Origin: Lineus longissimus
Lineage: Eukaryota > Nemertea > Pilidiophora > Heteronemertea > Lineidae
Direction of reading: 5' to 3'
NCBI RefSeq assembly: GCF_910592395.1
Contig: NC_088309.1
Location: forward strand, 18,354,599-18,418,598
Length of the DNA: 64,000 bases
Every line of letters starts with the position of its first letter. Position 1 is the first letter of the stretch. The notes below the pieces were generated by a model. It was given only the letters and a program-made list of their open reading frames with translations. It had not been told where the DNA came from and searched no databases. Shown here one piece after another: positions 40,501 through 51,059 of the stretch. The position numbers were made by a program, and so were the translations under genes.

Positions 40501-42705
40501 CAGCCCACGAATGTCCTTGCTGGCAGACATCATCTGCCTGATAACTCACCCGAGCTGGCGGGCAGAAGAAGCATTTCTTACATAGAAAGATCATTGCTCC
40601 ACCATGTTGCTTCAGGAGTTCCAAACTGTACCCTGCCTGCTTTTCAGGGCTTCGGTTCGTCTTGATGAATTCGTTGATGTTGAATTGACCGTTCTTCTCC
40701 ATGTTCCAAAGCTGCTGTTCGCATAGATGATGCGCAAAAGAACATAGCCTCTCAGACAGACAACACGGTCTTCCTTTCGTGAAGTTTCGACAGAGTTGGT
40801 AGTGACCATGGAATAACCTATTCTGTCCCAACCTGACTCTTACATACTGCCAGAGACTTGAATTATTTTCTCGAACGGCCAAAGTATCTTCATCACAGGA
40901 ATGTTCACTAGGAATGTAATTATAGTAGGAATGTTTCGATGTCTCTTGCAAACACTTGAAACAAGCAATCTTCCAGGAATGAGTACTTCCAAGTGGGAAG
41001 GTATTTTCCGCCATTGGAGTATCATCGGGATGGGACTGCACTGAAGACCGTCGGGTTCTGTTGGGTAGCTGAGATTGTGTACACGTTCGTTCAAGGCGGA
41101 CCTTCGTCGATTTGCTGCTGGATGTATCCTTCGGTCGGGTCGTACCACTCACAACGTTAGCAGACTTCGAATTCGGTGCTCCATTCGGAAAGGGTTGCCA
41201 GTGGTTGGTGCCTTGGATAGCATTATGATCATGACCAGGGGTAAACCCTCGTCGTGTAAATCCTGGAAGATTTGCCAACATTCTTCTTTTGATAATTTGG
41301 TAATTGGTAATTTGTGGAGTCTTCTTCATCAAGGGTTGGGCAGAACCTGGGTTCTGGGACAGCGCATCAAAGCGGTTTTTGTTTTTAATCACCGGCCTGT
41401 GGTTGGTGTGTCTCTTCCTTTGAACTGTCTTCCACACATCCGCGCTGTTATCTTCCAATGTATTCAGATTGTCTGTTGAATAAAATGTTTTTGACAGCCT
41501 TCCCTGCCCTTCTGCTGGTGATAAACTGCCTGCTCTCTCTGGTGGCCTGGTGCAGGCTGCAATTAGGGCCTCTGGGGTAGTAACTGCAACAAAGACCAGT
41601 GAGTGTGCTAAAAATTAGTCAGCATTTCGCATTGAAGAAAAAACAGATGAGAGGTCGGTTTTAAGGCCCATGACTCGCGTGCAAATCATGCCTGATCGCT
41701 GACCTCTTAAGGTTTGTTTTAAATTATTTTAACAAAAAGATAGGACAATTTCTGACACAGAATTCGGCAAGGAACATTCAAACTTTAAGACAAGAGTTCG
41801 AGAAGGACGAACTGAACGTTACCTTTAGCTTGTGAATACTTTCATTCATCCAGGTATCGTAGATATTTCATTTCAATAAGTATGAATCAGGCTGGTGCCA
41901 ATGTGGACACTTGGCTAAGCGTATAGGATTTGCCATTGTAAGTTGTATTTTCCAGTGATTGATTCATACTTTTCGAAATATGAACATTACCTTTGTTCTC
42001 GACCATCCACTTCCATATCTCGCTCTCCATCTGACTTGTGGCATGTGGGCAAACATAGATGCATCGACCATCTTTTATCGTGTGTTCACATAGTTGTTCA
42101 CTGAAAAGAACACGTTGCTGTTGAAACAGATTTTCATTCATTCTACATGTAAAAAAACCCATCGATATTGTAACATACGATGTAGCAGTGATTTGCATAG
42201 TATTTTTTACACCTCCTTTTGTAGCAGTGGTCGCGATTCTTCGATTAAGATTTAAGATAGGCTTATGCATGGACGACGATGGCGTCGCACGTGCTCTATT
42301 GGATTCGACGGAATGAGGCGTGGCCTTGGTCATAGATAGTTTTCAGTATGTTTTGTGCGTGCAAATTGTCAAATGTTTATATATAGACATAGTTTTGATA
42401 ACCCGAACTGTTTGGCATCTGCACAAAATTCCAAATCGTCGGGTGACTGAAGCAAGCTAAACAACATCTACAACAATTCGGCAACAACGTTTCTACATGT
42501 ACCTTTTCACAAGTTCACGATTCTCTGGCAATCCCCGAATGATATCATTTCCGCGGTACATAACCATATTTTCTCTCCAGCTATGGCCTGCATGGCATTT
42601 GTCTGTAGCACCATCCTTCTTTACTTTCTGACCATGTTCCAAACATGTCTTACAATATCCAACTACCCCAAAATGGCATCTGATGGGCCTCTTCTTTTGC
42701 GGCAT
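18186..42705 (-). CDS. HELZ2: HELZ2-like protein: zinc modules, helicase, RNB exoribonuclease, helicase (32 coding exons)
   Basis: Coding exons (high to low): 42705-42503, 42100-41991, 41583-40250, 39103-38677, 38530-38197, 37973-37763, 37331-37227, 36859-36731, 36650-36531, 36257-36076, 35758-35677, 33998-33760, 33552-33088, 32806-32615, 32349-32238, 31910-31233, 30884-30809, 30640-30273, 29996-29881, 28393-26589, 26241-25923, 25612-24549, 24180-23919, 23211-23123, 22584-22441, 21612-21466, 21105-20687, 20461-20252, 19941-19711, 19384-19228, 18729-18562, 18304-18186. Every junction keeps frame; the total is 10,617 nt (3,538 aa plus stop TAG). Human HELZ2 has about 2,900 residues; the excess is mainly N-terminal. 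Domain order is that of HELZ2. Human HELZ2 is an interferon-induced nuclear-receptor coactivator with reported 3'-5' RNase activity; a similar RNA-degrading role is inferred here. The exon starting at 33998 could instead start at 33887 in the same frame. Confidence 0.9.
21690..22440. repeat. Intronic tandem repeat, ~86-bp units, inside the helicase-2 Walker A intron
   Basis: About eight diverged units contain TTTTTCCAGCTTGTCAAAGC, ATGGCAGGTTTGTGATAGGT, TTGATGTGGTACTATGGCTT and ACGGTTTCCGAAAAAGAAA. The array starts directly at the donor of the exon ending at 22441. It keeps a minus-strand frame open for ~115 codons past that exon, which is not taken as coding. Confidence 0.8.
23123..25612 (-). 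CDS. HELZ2: HELZ2-like gene, region between RNB and second helicase (exons 22-24)
   Basis: Residues ~2536-3007. The 1,064-nt exon 22 follows RNB directly, as in HELZ2, and continues the post-RNB beta-rich region. It includes an acidic linker (EEAESEDSDDDNTSQDDSA, ~24760-24700). Exon 23 (24180-23919) and the short 89-nt exon 24 (RRMEAAIRTLTESANSLARQ) lead into helicase 2. I see no separate catalytic motif here. Confidence 0.85.
25923..28393 (-). CDS. HELZ2: HELZ2-like gene, RNB (RNase II/R-type) exoribonuclease domain (exons 20-21)
   Basis: The 1,805-nt exon 20 holds two cold-shock-like beta domains, then the RNB core. The catalytic signature FAIDPEGCQDVDDCLSLE carries all four metal-binding aspartates (~2149, 2155, 2157, 2158). 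It is followed by VGIHIADVSHFI and SLYPPGSAPVHMLPEALS. Exon 21 adds the C-terminal RNB block [20 protein letters not shown]. This is the layout of active RNase II/Dis3-type 3'-5' exoribonucleases. In the family an intact DxxxxxDxDD is needed for hydrolysis, so activity is predicted. Exon 21 is 319 nt and ends in AAC AG. Confidence 0.93.
28394..29880. other. HELZ2-like intron, no recognised content
   Basis: This 1.49-kb intron separates the exon ending at 29881 from the RNB exon starting at 28393. It is AT-rich after 29300. I see no exon, repeat family or transposon end in it. Confidence 0.6.
30273..33998 (-). CDS. HELZ2: HELZ2-like gene, first UPF1-like SF1 helicase (exons 12-18)
   Basis: The helicase core spans residues ~1200-1789. 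Visible motifs: Walker A VYGPFGTGKTETLAQ (Lys ~1350), Walker B IDEAGQ (Asp ~1468), GDHIQIRP, NYRSNHEIVQYLAKAF, VTPYQDQ, VERVHNVQG, IFISTVRT, and LLNTAMTRAQSLVAVVGDP. Key ATP-binding residues are therefore intact. Upstream beta-rich sequence (GELFAHIKL, ASVRTVLIS, LRLHQACC) corresponds to the HELZ accessory domain. The exon at 33552 begins after TTCCAG, which is the only acceptor whose phase fits the preceding exon. Confidence 0.9.
33945..34522. repeat. Inverted duplication of an intron/exon boundary in the HELZ2-like gene
   Basis: The minus-strand segment from ~34060 to ~33950 (intron end, acceptor, start of the exon at 33998) has a plus-strand copy at ~34412-34522. Over the best 72 bases, starting AAAGAAATNCNACCAG and including AGAGCCCCAAAC and TTACGAATGGACT, about five in six bases match. 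The plus copy translates to SPKRCGHNIYEWTG before a stop, against SPKQCGQSIHEWTC in the real exon. Confidence 0.75.
34590..34915. repeat. Short tandem repeat, ~58-72-bp units
   Basis: Units contain GATTCTTAGTTAAGATCGT, TATTATGTTTCGTGTACATG and TATACGCACATTCGTGAGAC, repeated about five times in a HELZ2-like intron. Open frames on both strands here come from the repeat. Confidence 0.8.
34932..35344. mobile_element. CACTA-type foldback MITE, copy 1
   Basis: The left end is CACTAGTAGGAGGCTTTTTC and the right end is the complement of CACCAGTAGGGGGCTTTTTC. The whole 413 bp folds back: AAAGGTCGGATTTCTAG pairs with a distal AAATCCGACCTTTC, and AGGGTTTCC.AAAATAGGG with a matching inner arm. A shorter sister copy is at 59538-59808. 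No clear target duplication for this copy. Confidence 0.75.
37084..37159. mobile_element. Fragment of the hAT-like C/G-run MITE
   Basis: AAAGTGTCATTTTCCCCCC through TAAGCTACGCCCCTAAA resembles the right half of the element at 17922-18083. The left end is missing. It lies in an intron of the HELZ2-like gene. Confidence 0.5.
37763..42705 (-). CDS. HELZ2: HELZ2-like gene, N-terminal zinc region (exons 1-6)
   Basis: Residues 1-873 of the gene. Four repeats of a ~90-residue module share CxxC, then C-x-x-GHSW (or a variant), then a CCCH finger ending in AHSxxExxxW. Module 1 (exons 1-2): YCKTC, CHAGHSW, LCEHTIKDGRCIYVCPHA. Modules 2 and 3 (exon 3): ACFKC with LCSFAHHLCEQQLW, and LCKKC, CQQGHSW, DICKNAHSSVERAVW. 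Module 4 (exon 4): VCNTC, RNRHNW, KCPFAHSEIEREIW. Exons 5-6 add a U1/C2H2-like finger (YYCKYCATTC, HCTSPEH) and a CCCH finger (CTHGEFCTY, ACTYAHS). Such fingers commonly bind RNA. Between modules 1 and 2 is a basic, low-complexity stretch. The ATG at 42705 opens the first module directly and is preceded by a possible 5'UTR acceptor near 42727. Confidence 0.85.
39502..39619. mobile_element. hAT-like C/G-run MITE, copy in HELZ2-like intron
   Basis: It starts CAGAGCTTACTTTTTAG, has a run of 14 G, then GGGCCCCCCTCCGCTAGGTA and CGCCTCTG. The ends are imperfect inverted repeats. The rest of the intron (39104-40249) shows no exon. Confidence 0.6.
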
Positions 42706-43409
42706 CGTGAGGTGTTTCTTGAAGTCTACAAGGAAACAGTACGATAGTTGGCTATTTGTTATAGGTCACTTGACTATAGGTTACTTGTGATGTGTCGCAA
42801 ATTGTAGCCTACAGATGCAGTAGAATGGCTGTCTGAACTGTTTCGGTGAAAAATGCGCCTACATCAATTAAATCTAGGACGAAGCCCGCAACATTTCTGA
42901 TTGAAGACCTTTGCAACGGGATCGGCAGTCCGCACAGTTAGGAGTCGTTCATTAGGTAGGCCCTTCAACACAATCTGGCAGGGAATGTCAAAGAACACCA
43001 GATTTACCTAAATATTATACATCTTGAACGATATTAGATCTTTTGGCTGGGGAAAACAAACATGGCAAGTATTGCTCAAAGGCCTATACATATTCTTTCA
43101 ACGATCCCGTGCCTTAATAACTTTTGCGAATAAAGTCTATATTTAATCACAGCTTTTCAAGAACAAATTGACAAGTTCCTGAATATACTGATCATTTCTT
43201 AGACTTTCTGGAAATGAAACGGCCAGGGGCCATTGTGCTCACCGTATACATCTTTTAGTAGGCAGGATCATGCTTAGTTTAGAGGTGAATATGGTGAACA
43301 CAATCAGGCATGAAGACTTTTTTTAGATGTGTATTGATGTCAAGTAATAAGACAGGGCAGTATATATAAGTTTATGATCCAACCAATAATTGTCTATGAC
43401 ATCAACAAG
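42706..43409. promoter_or_regulatory. Upstream region of the HELZ2-like gene
   Basis: This contains the 5'UTR and probably the promoter of the minus-strand gene. A TTTCCTTGTAG acceptor-like site lies ~20 bp before the start codon, so a non-coding first exon further right is likely. No TATA box or named site can be assigned with confidence. Confidence 0.4.
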
Positions 43410-45360
43410 ATCAATATCGTGTGATTGCTAAGAGTCCCTGCAATAAAAATTTCATCGAAAAAAAGTCATTAATAAGCGAGATCTTGTACGTCCTACTTTT
43501 TCAGTTTTGACCCCCTGGTGGCCAAATCAAGAATCAGATCAGGCCAAAATTCGGTGTCAGAGATTATCTGCTGTACGGGGTTACATGTACCAACTTTCAA
43601 GTTCATAGCTTCAGCAGTTAAGAAACGTGCCATAGTAACACTCTAAGAGCCAATTTACGCTATTTGACCACTGTGACCTAGAAAAGGAGGTCAAATCCAA
43701 AAATCGTAGGACATGTGGTGTATCCTTGCTAGAAGTCCCTGCCATAAAAATTTTATCGAAAACAATTCACTCAAATAAGCAAGATATTGCACTTCTTACT
43801 TTTTCCATTATGGCCCCCTGGTGGCCGAATAAAGAATCAGATCGGGCCAAAATTCGGCATCAGAGGCTATGTGATATAGGGGGTTATATGTACCAAGTTT
43901 CAAGTTCATAGCTTTACTGGTTAAGAAAGGTGCCATAGTTTACACTCTAACGGCCAATTTACGCCATATGACCTCTGTGACCTTGAAAAGTAGGTCAAAT
44001 TGAAAACCCGTAAGATATGTAATGTATTCTTCATAAGAGTACCTACCATAAAGATTTTATCGAAAACAAGTTACTTATAAGCGAGATATCACACTTTTTA
44101 GATTTCCACTTTTGGCCCCCTGGTGGCAAAGTTGTGAATCAGATCAAACTGAAATTCAGCACCAGAGGCTATGTGATATAGGGGGTTATATGTACCAAGT
44201 TTCAAGTTCATAGCTTTAGTGGTTAAGAAACATGCCATAGTTTACACTCTAACGGCCAATTTACGCCATATGACCTCTGTGACCTTGAAAAGTAGGTCAA
44301 ATTGAAAACCCGTAAGATATGTAATGTATTCTTCATAAGAGTACCTATCATAAAGATTTTATCGAAAACAAGTTACTTATAAGCGAGATATCACACTTTT
44401 TAGATTTCCACTTTTGGCCCCCTGGTGGCAAAGTTGTGAATCAGATCAAACTGAAATTCAGCACCAGAGGCTATGTGATATAGGGGGTTATATGTACCAA
44501 GTTTCAAGTTCATAGCTTTAGTGGTTAAGAAACATGCCATAGTTTACACTCTAACGGCCAATTTACGCCATATGACCTCTGTGACCTTGAAAAGTAGGTC
44601 AAATTGAAAACCCGTAAGATATGTAATGTATTCTTCATAAGAGTACCTACCATAAAGATTTTATCGAAAACAAGTTACTTATAAGCGAGATATCACACTT
44701 TTTAGATTTCCACTTTTGGCCCCCTGGTGGCAAAGTTGTGAATCAGATCAAACTGAAATTCAGCACCAGAGGCTATGTGATATAGGGGGTTATATGTACC
44801 AAGTTTCAAGTTCATAGCTTTAGTGGTTAAGAAACATGCCATAGTTTACACTCTAACGGCCAATTTACGCCATATGACCTCTGTGACCTTGAAAAGTAGG
44901 TCAAATTAAAAACCCGTAAGATATGTGATGTATTTTTCCTAAGAATACCTACCATAAAAATTTTATCGAAAACAAGTCACTTATAAGCGAGATATCACAC
45001 TTTTTAGATTTCCACTTTTGGCCCCCTGGTGGCAAAGTTATGAATCAGATCAAACTGAAATTCAGCACCAGAGGCTATGTGATATAGGGGGTTATATGTA
45101 CCAAGTTTCAAGTTCATAACTTCAGTGGTTAAGAAACGTGCCATAGTTTACACTCTAACGGCCAATTTACGCCATATGACCTCTGTGACCTTGAAAAGTA
45201 GGTCAAATTAAAAACCCGTACGATGTAAGATGTATATTTGCTATGAGTACCTACAACAAAAGTTTCATCGAAAACAAAACACTAATAAGCGAGATATCAC
45301 ACTTTTTAGATATCGACATTTGGCCCCCTGGTGGCCAAGTAGAGAATCAGATCGGACTAA
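43410..45360. repeat. 302-bp tandem repeat array, ~6.4 copies
   Basis: Units start near 43430, 43730, 44037, 44339, 44641, 44943 and 45243 (partial). The middle copies are nearly identical with a 302-bp step; the outer ones are diverged. Each contains GGCCCCCTGGTGGC, GGGGGTTATATGTACCAAG and TGACCTCTGTGACCTTGAAA followed by AGTAGGTCAAA. A diverged inverted relative is at ~50120-50260. No coding frame. The last copy is broken by the start of the 0.95-kb units. Confidence 0.92.
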
Positions 45361-46059
45361 AATTACTGTAATGCCTGCGTCATATCATTGAATGATAATA
45401 TCAGTGAATGATATACAATGGCACCGAGCAAATTTTAGCCTCGTCCGATACATCTATGTCGGGTGGCCAAGAAAAAAGTTCGACATAACAAATTGTAGCC
45501 TCGTCCGATACATCTATATGTCGGGTGGCAAAGAAAAGTTATAAAATGTTTTTAAATACTGTTAATATAAAGTTAATAAATCCCAAAGCGCTGGTGGATG
45601 ATACCAATCTTCTACATGTACATTGTAACTGAATCGATCGCGACAAAAAAATTATCAATTAATAATGCTATAGTGCTAAAAGTGTCACAGAGAAAAACTT
45701 ACAAAAGAATCCGAAAATGAAACACTTAACGCTTTTACAGTAAACCTCTCTATGGCGTGTACGAAGCCTTAAGTTAGGGGGGTCCTGATTACAAAGGTCA
45801 AATGAATGGAAATACGAATTTTTTGTAACCAAAATAAGTGTTCTTGACACAGAGGGCGTCCTGCTATAACAGTCTCACAACTGGCCTTTACTATACTTTA
45901 CATAATTTCAAAAAGTACGACGATTTTTTTCCCCAGCGCGACGATATTTCGTAAGCTTTATGTACATGTATATAAGTACGTATCAATGCAACTGCTATTC
46001 TGTATCTTACTAGTACCGTTTCTGTTGACCTACTTGGAACTACATTTACCTCTGATCTT

Positions 46060-46335
46060 TTGGCTAAGTCTCATGTAGCAATAAGGGTTTCCTCTGCTAG
46101 ACGCCGTACCTTCAGTCTTATGAATAATGATTTTTCTTTTCCGGGGCTGTCTACTAAGGTTAAACGGTGTGAGGCGCCTCCACAAAGGTCTATCTTTCGT
46201 ATACAGCTAAACAACTTTGACGCAGTCATGCGCTTTTTATCCTTTATGCCACGGCGATTCGTTGAAACGTTACTCGCTGGGATTCGTGGCGTAGACCCCG
46301 CGGCCTTTGTATTACTGCCCTACTTTGATGTTTGA
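46060..46335 (+). pseudogene. Unidentified repeat-borne open frame, unit 1
   Basis: The frame starts in LLAKSHVAIRVSSARRRTFS without an ATG and ends at TGA after 91 codons. It continues upstream to TTFTSD. I do not recognise the family. Unit 2 repeats it at 47044-47280 with a 32-bp deletion that changes the C-terminus. Confidence 0.4.
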
Positions 46336-47569
46336 ATATCTAAAATTACTGTAATGCCTGCGTCATATCATTGAATGATAATATCAGTGAATGATATACA
46401 ATGGCACCGAGCAAATTTTAGCCTCGTCCGATACATCTATGTCGGGTGGCCAAGAAAAAAGTTCGACATAACAAATTGTAGCCTCGTCCGATACATCTAT
46501 ATGTCGGGTGGCAAAGAAAAGTTATAAAATGTTTTTAAATACTGTTAATATAAAGTTAATAAATCCCAAAGCGCTGGTGGATGATACCAATCTTCTACAT
46601 GTACATTGTAACTGAATCGATCGCGACAAAAAAATTATCAATTAATAATGCTATAGTGCTAAAAGTGTCACAGAGAAAAACTTACAAAAGAATCCGAAAA
46701 TGAAACACTTAACGCTTTTACAGTAAACCTCTCTATGGCGTGTACGAAGCCTTAAGTTAGGGGGGGTCCTGATTACAGAGGTCAAATGAATGGAAATACG
46801 AATTTTTTGTGACCAAAATAAGTGTTCTTGACACAGAGGGCGTCCTGCTATAACAGTCTCACAACTGGCCTTTACTATACTTTACATAATTTCAAAAAGT
46901 ACGACGATTTTTTTCCCCAGCGCGACGATATTTCGTAAGCTTTATGTACATGTATATAAGTACGTATCAATGCAACTGCTATTCTGTATCTTACTAGTAC
47001 CGTTTCTGTTGACCTACTTGGAACTACATTTACCTCTGATCTTTTGGCTAAGTCTCATGTAGCAATAAGGGTTTCCTCTGCTAGACGCCGTACCTTCAGT
47101 CTTATGAATAATGATTTTTCTTTTCCGGGGCTGTCTACTAAGGTTAAACGGTGTGAGGCGCCTCCACAAAGGTCTATCTTTCGTATACAGCTAAACAACT
47201 TTGACGCAGTCATGCGCTTTTTATCCTTTATGCCACGGCGATTCGTTGAAACGTTACTTTGTATTACTGCCCTACTTTGATGTTTGAATATCTAAAATTA
47301 CTGTAATGCCTGCGTCATATCATTGAATGATAATATCAGTGAATGATATACAATGGCACCGAGCAAATTTTAGCCTCGTCCGATACATCTATGTCGGGTG
47401 GCCAAGAAAAAAGTTCGACATAACAAATTGTAGCCTCGTCCGATACATCTATATGTCGGGTGGCAAAGAAAAGTTATAAAATGTTTTTAAATACATGTAC
47501 TGTTAATATAAAGTTAATAAATCCCAAAGCGCTGGTGGATGATACCAATCTTCTTTTACCTCTGATCTT

Positions 47570-47884
47570 TTGGCTAAGTCTCATGTAGCAATAAGGGTTT
47601 CCTCTGCTAGACGCCGTACCTTCAGTCTTTTGAATAATGGTTTTTCTTTTCCGGGGCTGTCTAATAAGGTTAAACGGTGTATCTGGAAAACGGCTGTGTG
47701 TCCAATTTTAACATTTGTTCATCATGCCTTTGAACTGTCCGCATTGGAAAGGGCGGACGGGCGGGTGTCTGCCCCCGAGAATGGGATCGTGGACTCCCTG
47801 AAGACCCTTATCTTCGGGGGCCGATACGGCGTGGCCAGCTCGGCGGAGCGTACTCTCATCGAATTATTGGTCAACACCTTTTAG
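47570..47884 (+). pseudogene. Unidentified repeat-borne open frame, unit 3
   Basis: It shares the first ~38 codons with the frames at 46060 and 47044 (SSARRRTFSLLNNGFSFPG), then continues as a different 66-residue C-terminus including FELSALERADGRV and SSAERTLIELLVNTF before TAG. It is followed within ~150 bp by a LINE-like tail. It is probably the C-terminal end of a retroelement protein; the family is not recognised. Confidence 0.4.
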
Positions 47885-48030
47885 TTTTTATTGCCTTTCT
47901 GTGTTTCTGATCAATGTACTTTGATGTTAATGTGACTGTAAATGTTTTAATAATCAAACGTTTTATCGGCAAACGTGAAATGTGAATGTGAATCTCCTTT
48001 TCAGGAGGTTTTAATAAATAAATAGATAAA

Positions 48031-51000
48031 AATACGATATTCAGTTATGCATTCTTATACAGTAATCTGATGGATGAGCATTTTCAGAAAAGCTCACCAA
48101 ACTGTCATTCATCAAATATTTTCGGGTGTTTTTTACGCTCTGAACAATAAACGGCGAAGCTGAGAGAAAGCTAGTAGTTTGCGCTTTAGAGCCCAAAATG
48201 ATGACGACAAGACTAAAAGCAGCAGCCTTTAGTCACGATAGTCTTACAAAAAGGCATGTTATGAGTTAGGCCTGCTAATATATTTTACATATATAGCTAG
48301 GAAGCTAGAAGCTCACATTTAGTATCAGTAATGATACTAATACTAGGCTACATGTACATGTACATGTATGTAGAGCCCAGTTATAATAATTCATTACAGT
48401 TCTGTCTATAAGACTAGGTTTTACATTATTATGACGGTAGGCCTACAGACAGCGGCCTCTACCTCCAAGCTTACCTTACAATTTATAAAATATCGAATAA
48501 ATATTTCTTCAAATATCGAATAAATATATCACAGTATGTCATGAATAAAATCCAACAAAACGCAATAAACACGTCTAGTGTCGCTGAACAACCTGAGAGA
48601 AGTGCGCAATATCGACGAGACAAGGCAAATAAATTTACTTCGTACTTAAACCTTCACCGAACCTAATTGTATCGAAACCATTCCCCGAAAAAGCCCGGAA
48701 AAACCCAGGTCTACACTATCAGTTGCTGTTTTAGTCACATGTTCAAACATTTGTTATCAACGCAGACATAGTTCATTTGAGTCATTAACCAAACAATACA
48801 ACATCACGGATACAGTGTAACCTCCCTTTGTGGATACCTCTCTATTAAGGACCCTCTCTATCGAGGACCCGGGTTTGGTCCCAAACATGTCATTTTCAAT
48901 CAAATTGACATCCTTAATCAGGATACCTCTCTAATAAGGACAGCATATGTCAGTCCCAAGGGTGTCCTTTATAGAGAGGTTCTGCTGTCAAGTCGACTTC
49001 GACCTTTTTATTGATGAGCAAATCAATATTAGAACAATTACATGAATTCATCGTTATACAACATGCTACTGAATGAAGTGTCAAGGGTTGTAGGCCTACC
49101 ATTGTAAAAAGGGCTTAGGCATGCGAGCAGCAAAGAAATCAGGAGAGGTCTTAAAGAGACCGACGGGACCTCTGTGATTGCTTCTCTTTGTTCTGAATCA
49201 TTCAGAGACATTTTACAACGAATAACCCCTCAATATAGGTGTTTACACGGGACCAAACCAAACCCGACGAGACCGGATTAGATCACATCGCTCACGACGC
49301 CATGAACGACGTTAGACTTTATAATGACGTATTAAGCATACATCTACATCGAACCAGACCAGATCAGACCAGATCACATTCATGCACGTTTATACGGCAG
49401 ACCAATCGAGACCGATTCGGGTTGATCTAGATTGGTTTGGCCCCGTGTAAACTGCCCTACTGACCCTTGATTCAGTGGCCTGTGGTTACACTACATTGGA
49501 CAGGTTAGAGCCCTTAAGATTTCCGCGACTAAGATTCAATGAAGGCATATTAGGAGTACCTGGCACTGCTATTCCAAGTCCTCGATCATGATATCGGAGC
49601 TCACATCAGGTTCATACAAAGACTTTCTACACAATGGTAAAACGGTCTAGACATCCCGCGCGGAATAGCCGACGCACGTCCATAGTTTGTGGAGTTTCGT
49701 TGAATCCTTTCCAAGGCAGAATCTGGGAAAACCCAGCAAAAGCAGACTACTCGCAAGCCTTTTCAGTACATAACGTTGAATTTTATTCGAGTATTGTATG
49801 TATACTAAGAGCAGTATACCAGGCGATCGATAGTCTGTCGTCTGGCTCAATACGCTTGTCGCGTGATGTTATTTATGTATCCCCTCTGGCTTATATTGCA
49901 GCAGAGCGATGTCCTCCGTTCCTTCCTTCCTTCCGATTCTACGGGGGCTGGGGTAAAGGATGAATGTCCTTTTATACAATTATCACGGGTTCCCGACCTT
50001 TTATCTCGCGAGATGACATAGAAAAGCGAGGACTGGCTTTTTGGCTCACCGGTACGATGAGTCCATACAATAGCGCAGTGCCCGTCGTCCGTCATCCGTC
50101 GTCGTATCCTATTTAAAAAAAACGATGGCATGTTACTTAACCGCTAGGGCTATGAAACTTTGTACACCGATCCCCCAAGGTTAGGTGACCTCTCAGACCG
50201 AATTTCGGTCCGATCTGGTTCTTGACTTGGCTGCCAGGGGGCGATATGTGAAAACCTAAAAAATGTGATACAGTATCTCTCTATCTATTTTAAAAGTGAG
50301 AGTGAGCGCAGCAAATCCGCTGATCAAGGCGAAAAATGACTTTTTATCGCATACTCAAAAACAATTCATTCAGTGAATTGTGCGCTCAGATTTGTCGGAG
50401 TGATATCACATACAATGAGCACGTTTTAGCTATATGATCCTCGGATTTGATCAGGTTCCAGATGGAAATATTTTGATGTCCAGGTTTATTTTCAAATTTT
50501 GAAAGTGTTAGTGTATCGTGTTTTCAATATGCCTACATGTGGAACATAATGTATAATGCACGTCGTTTTGACAATGAACTTTATAACTAGAGAAGATCAA
50601 TAACGAGGAACAGATTTTCCTTTCATTCTCAGGCGGATAAACCCGTGCCAGTCTCGGTCGCATCCCGCTGTGGCAGATGCTTGGCATAGATACCTAATGA
50701 TGTCTTTGAAAGGATAGTGAATGTTTGCTAAGAGATCATTGGCAAATTGTTGTCTTCGTCGTCTTCAGCACTCCGTTGTTGTCAAGGAAGTTAGTCAGAG
50801 TCCTAACTGTTTACATTAGAACAGGTTTCATCGCTGTTGTGAATTCATGCATGATTAGTGAAAAATACTGTGTACAGGCACACATTGGTCTTTCCTCTTA
50901 ATGGTATAGTGTATTGAACACGATACAATTCCAAGTCGGGTCGAATATTCAGAGGTAGTTTCGTTCCAAGGATTATATCTTAAAGGTGATGTTTAACCGG

Positions 51001-51059
51001 GATGTTTGATTGTTAAGTGACGGAACAGCCAACGCGAGGTACTATTGACTGGTATCGTC
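48031..51059. other. Intergenic stretch with repeat fragments
   Basis: It contains a Tc1/mariner-like MITE (48813-48987), a GACCAGATCAGACCAGATCA-rich patch (~49345-49380), and a diverged inverted relative of the 302-bp repeat (~50050-50260, with GAAACTTTGTACACCGATCC and GCCAGGGGGCGATA). I see no supported exon. The promoter of the GT31 gene should lie near 50800-51059. Confidence 0.6.
48813..48987. mobile_element. Tc1/mariner-like palindromic MITE, copy 6
   Basis: It starts CAGTGTAACCTCCCTTTG after TA and ends ATAGAGAGGTTCTGCTG. It shares GGTTTGGTCCCAAACATG-type and TCAATCAAATTGACATC-type internal words with the other copies. The right-hand TA is mutated. Confidence 0.7.

Larger units (their letters stand above)
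45361..48030. repeat. Tandem ~0.95-kb units (two full, one internally deleted) with a LINE-like tail
   Basis: Units begin AATTACTGTAATGCCTGCGT at 45361 (983 bp), 46344 (952 bp) and 47296. Unit 2 differs from unit 1 mainly by a 32-bp deletion in the open frame. Unit 3 lacks ~450 bp in the middle (junction near 47553) and diverges after AAGGTTAAACGGTGT into a different 3' part. Units 1 and 2 each include a diverged Tc1/mariner-like MITE (~45738-45877, ~46720-46860). The cluster ends with a hairpin CTCCTTTTCAGGAG (47994-48007) and a TTTTAATAAATAAATAGAT tail, typical of non-LTR retroelement 3' ends. Confidence 0.8.

Noticed and set aside
43410-45360. CRISPR-like regular repeat
   Set aside because: The 302-bp units repeat as a whole with no distinct spacers, and the genome is eukaryotic; it is ordinary tandem duplication.
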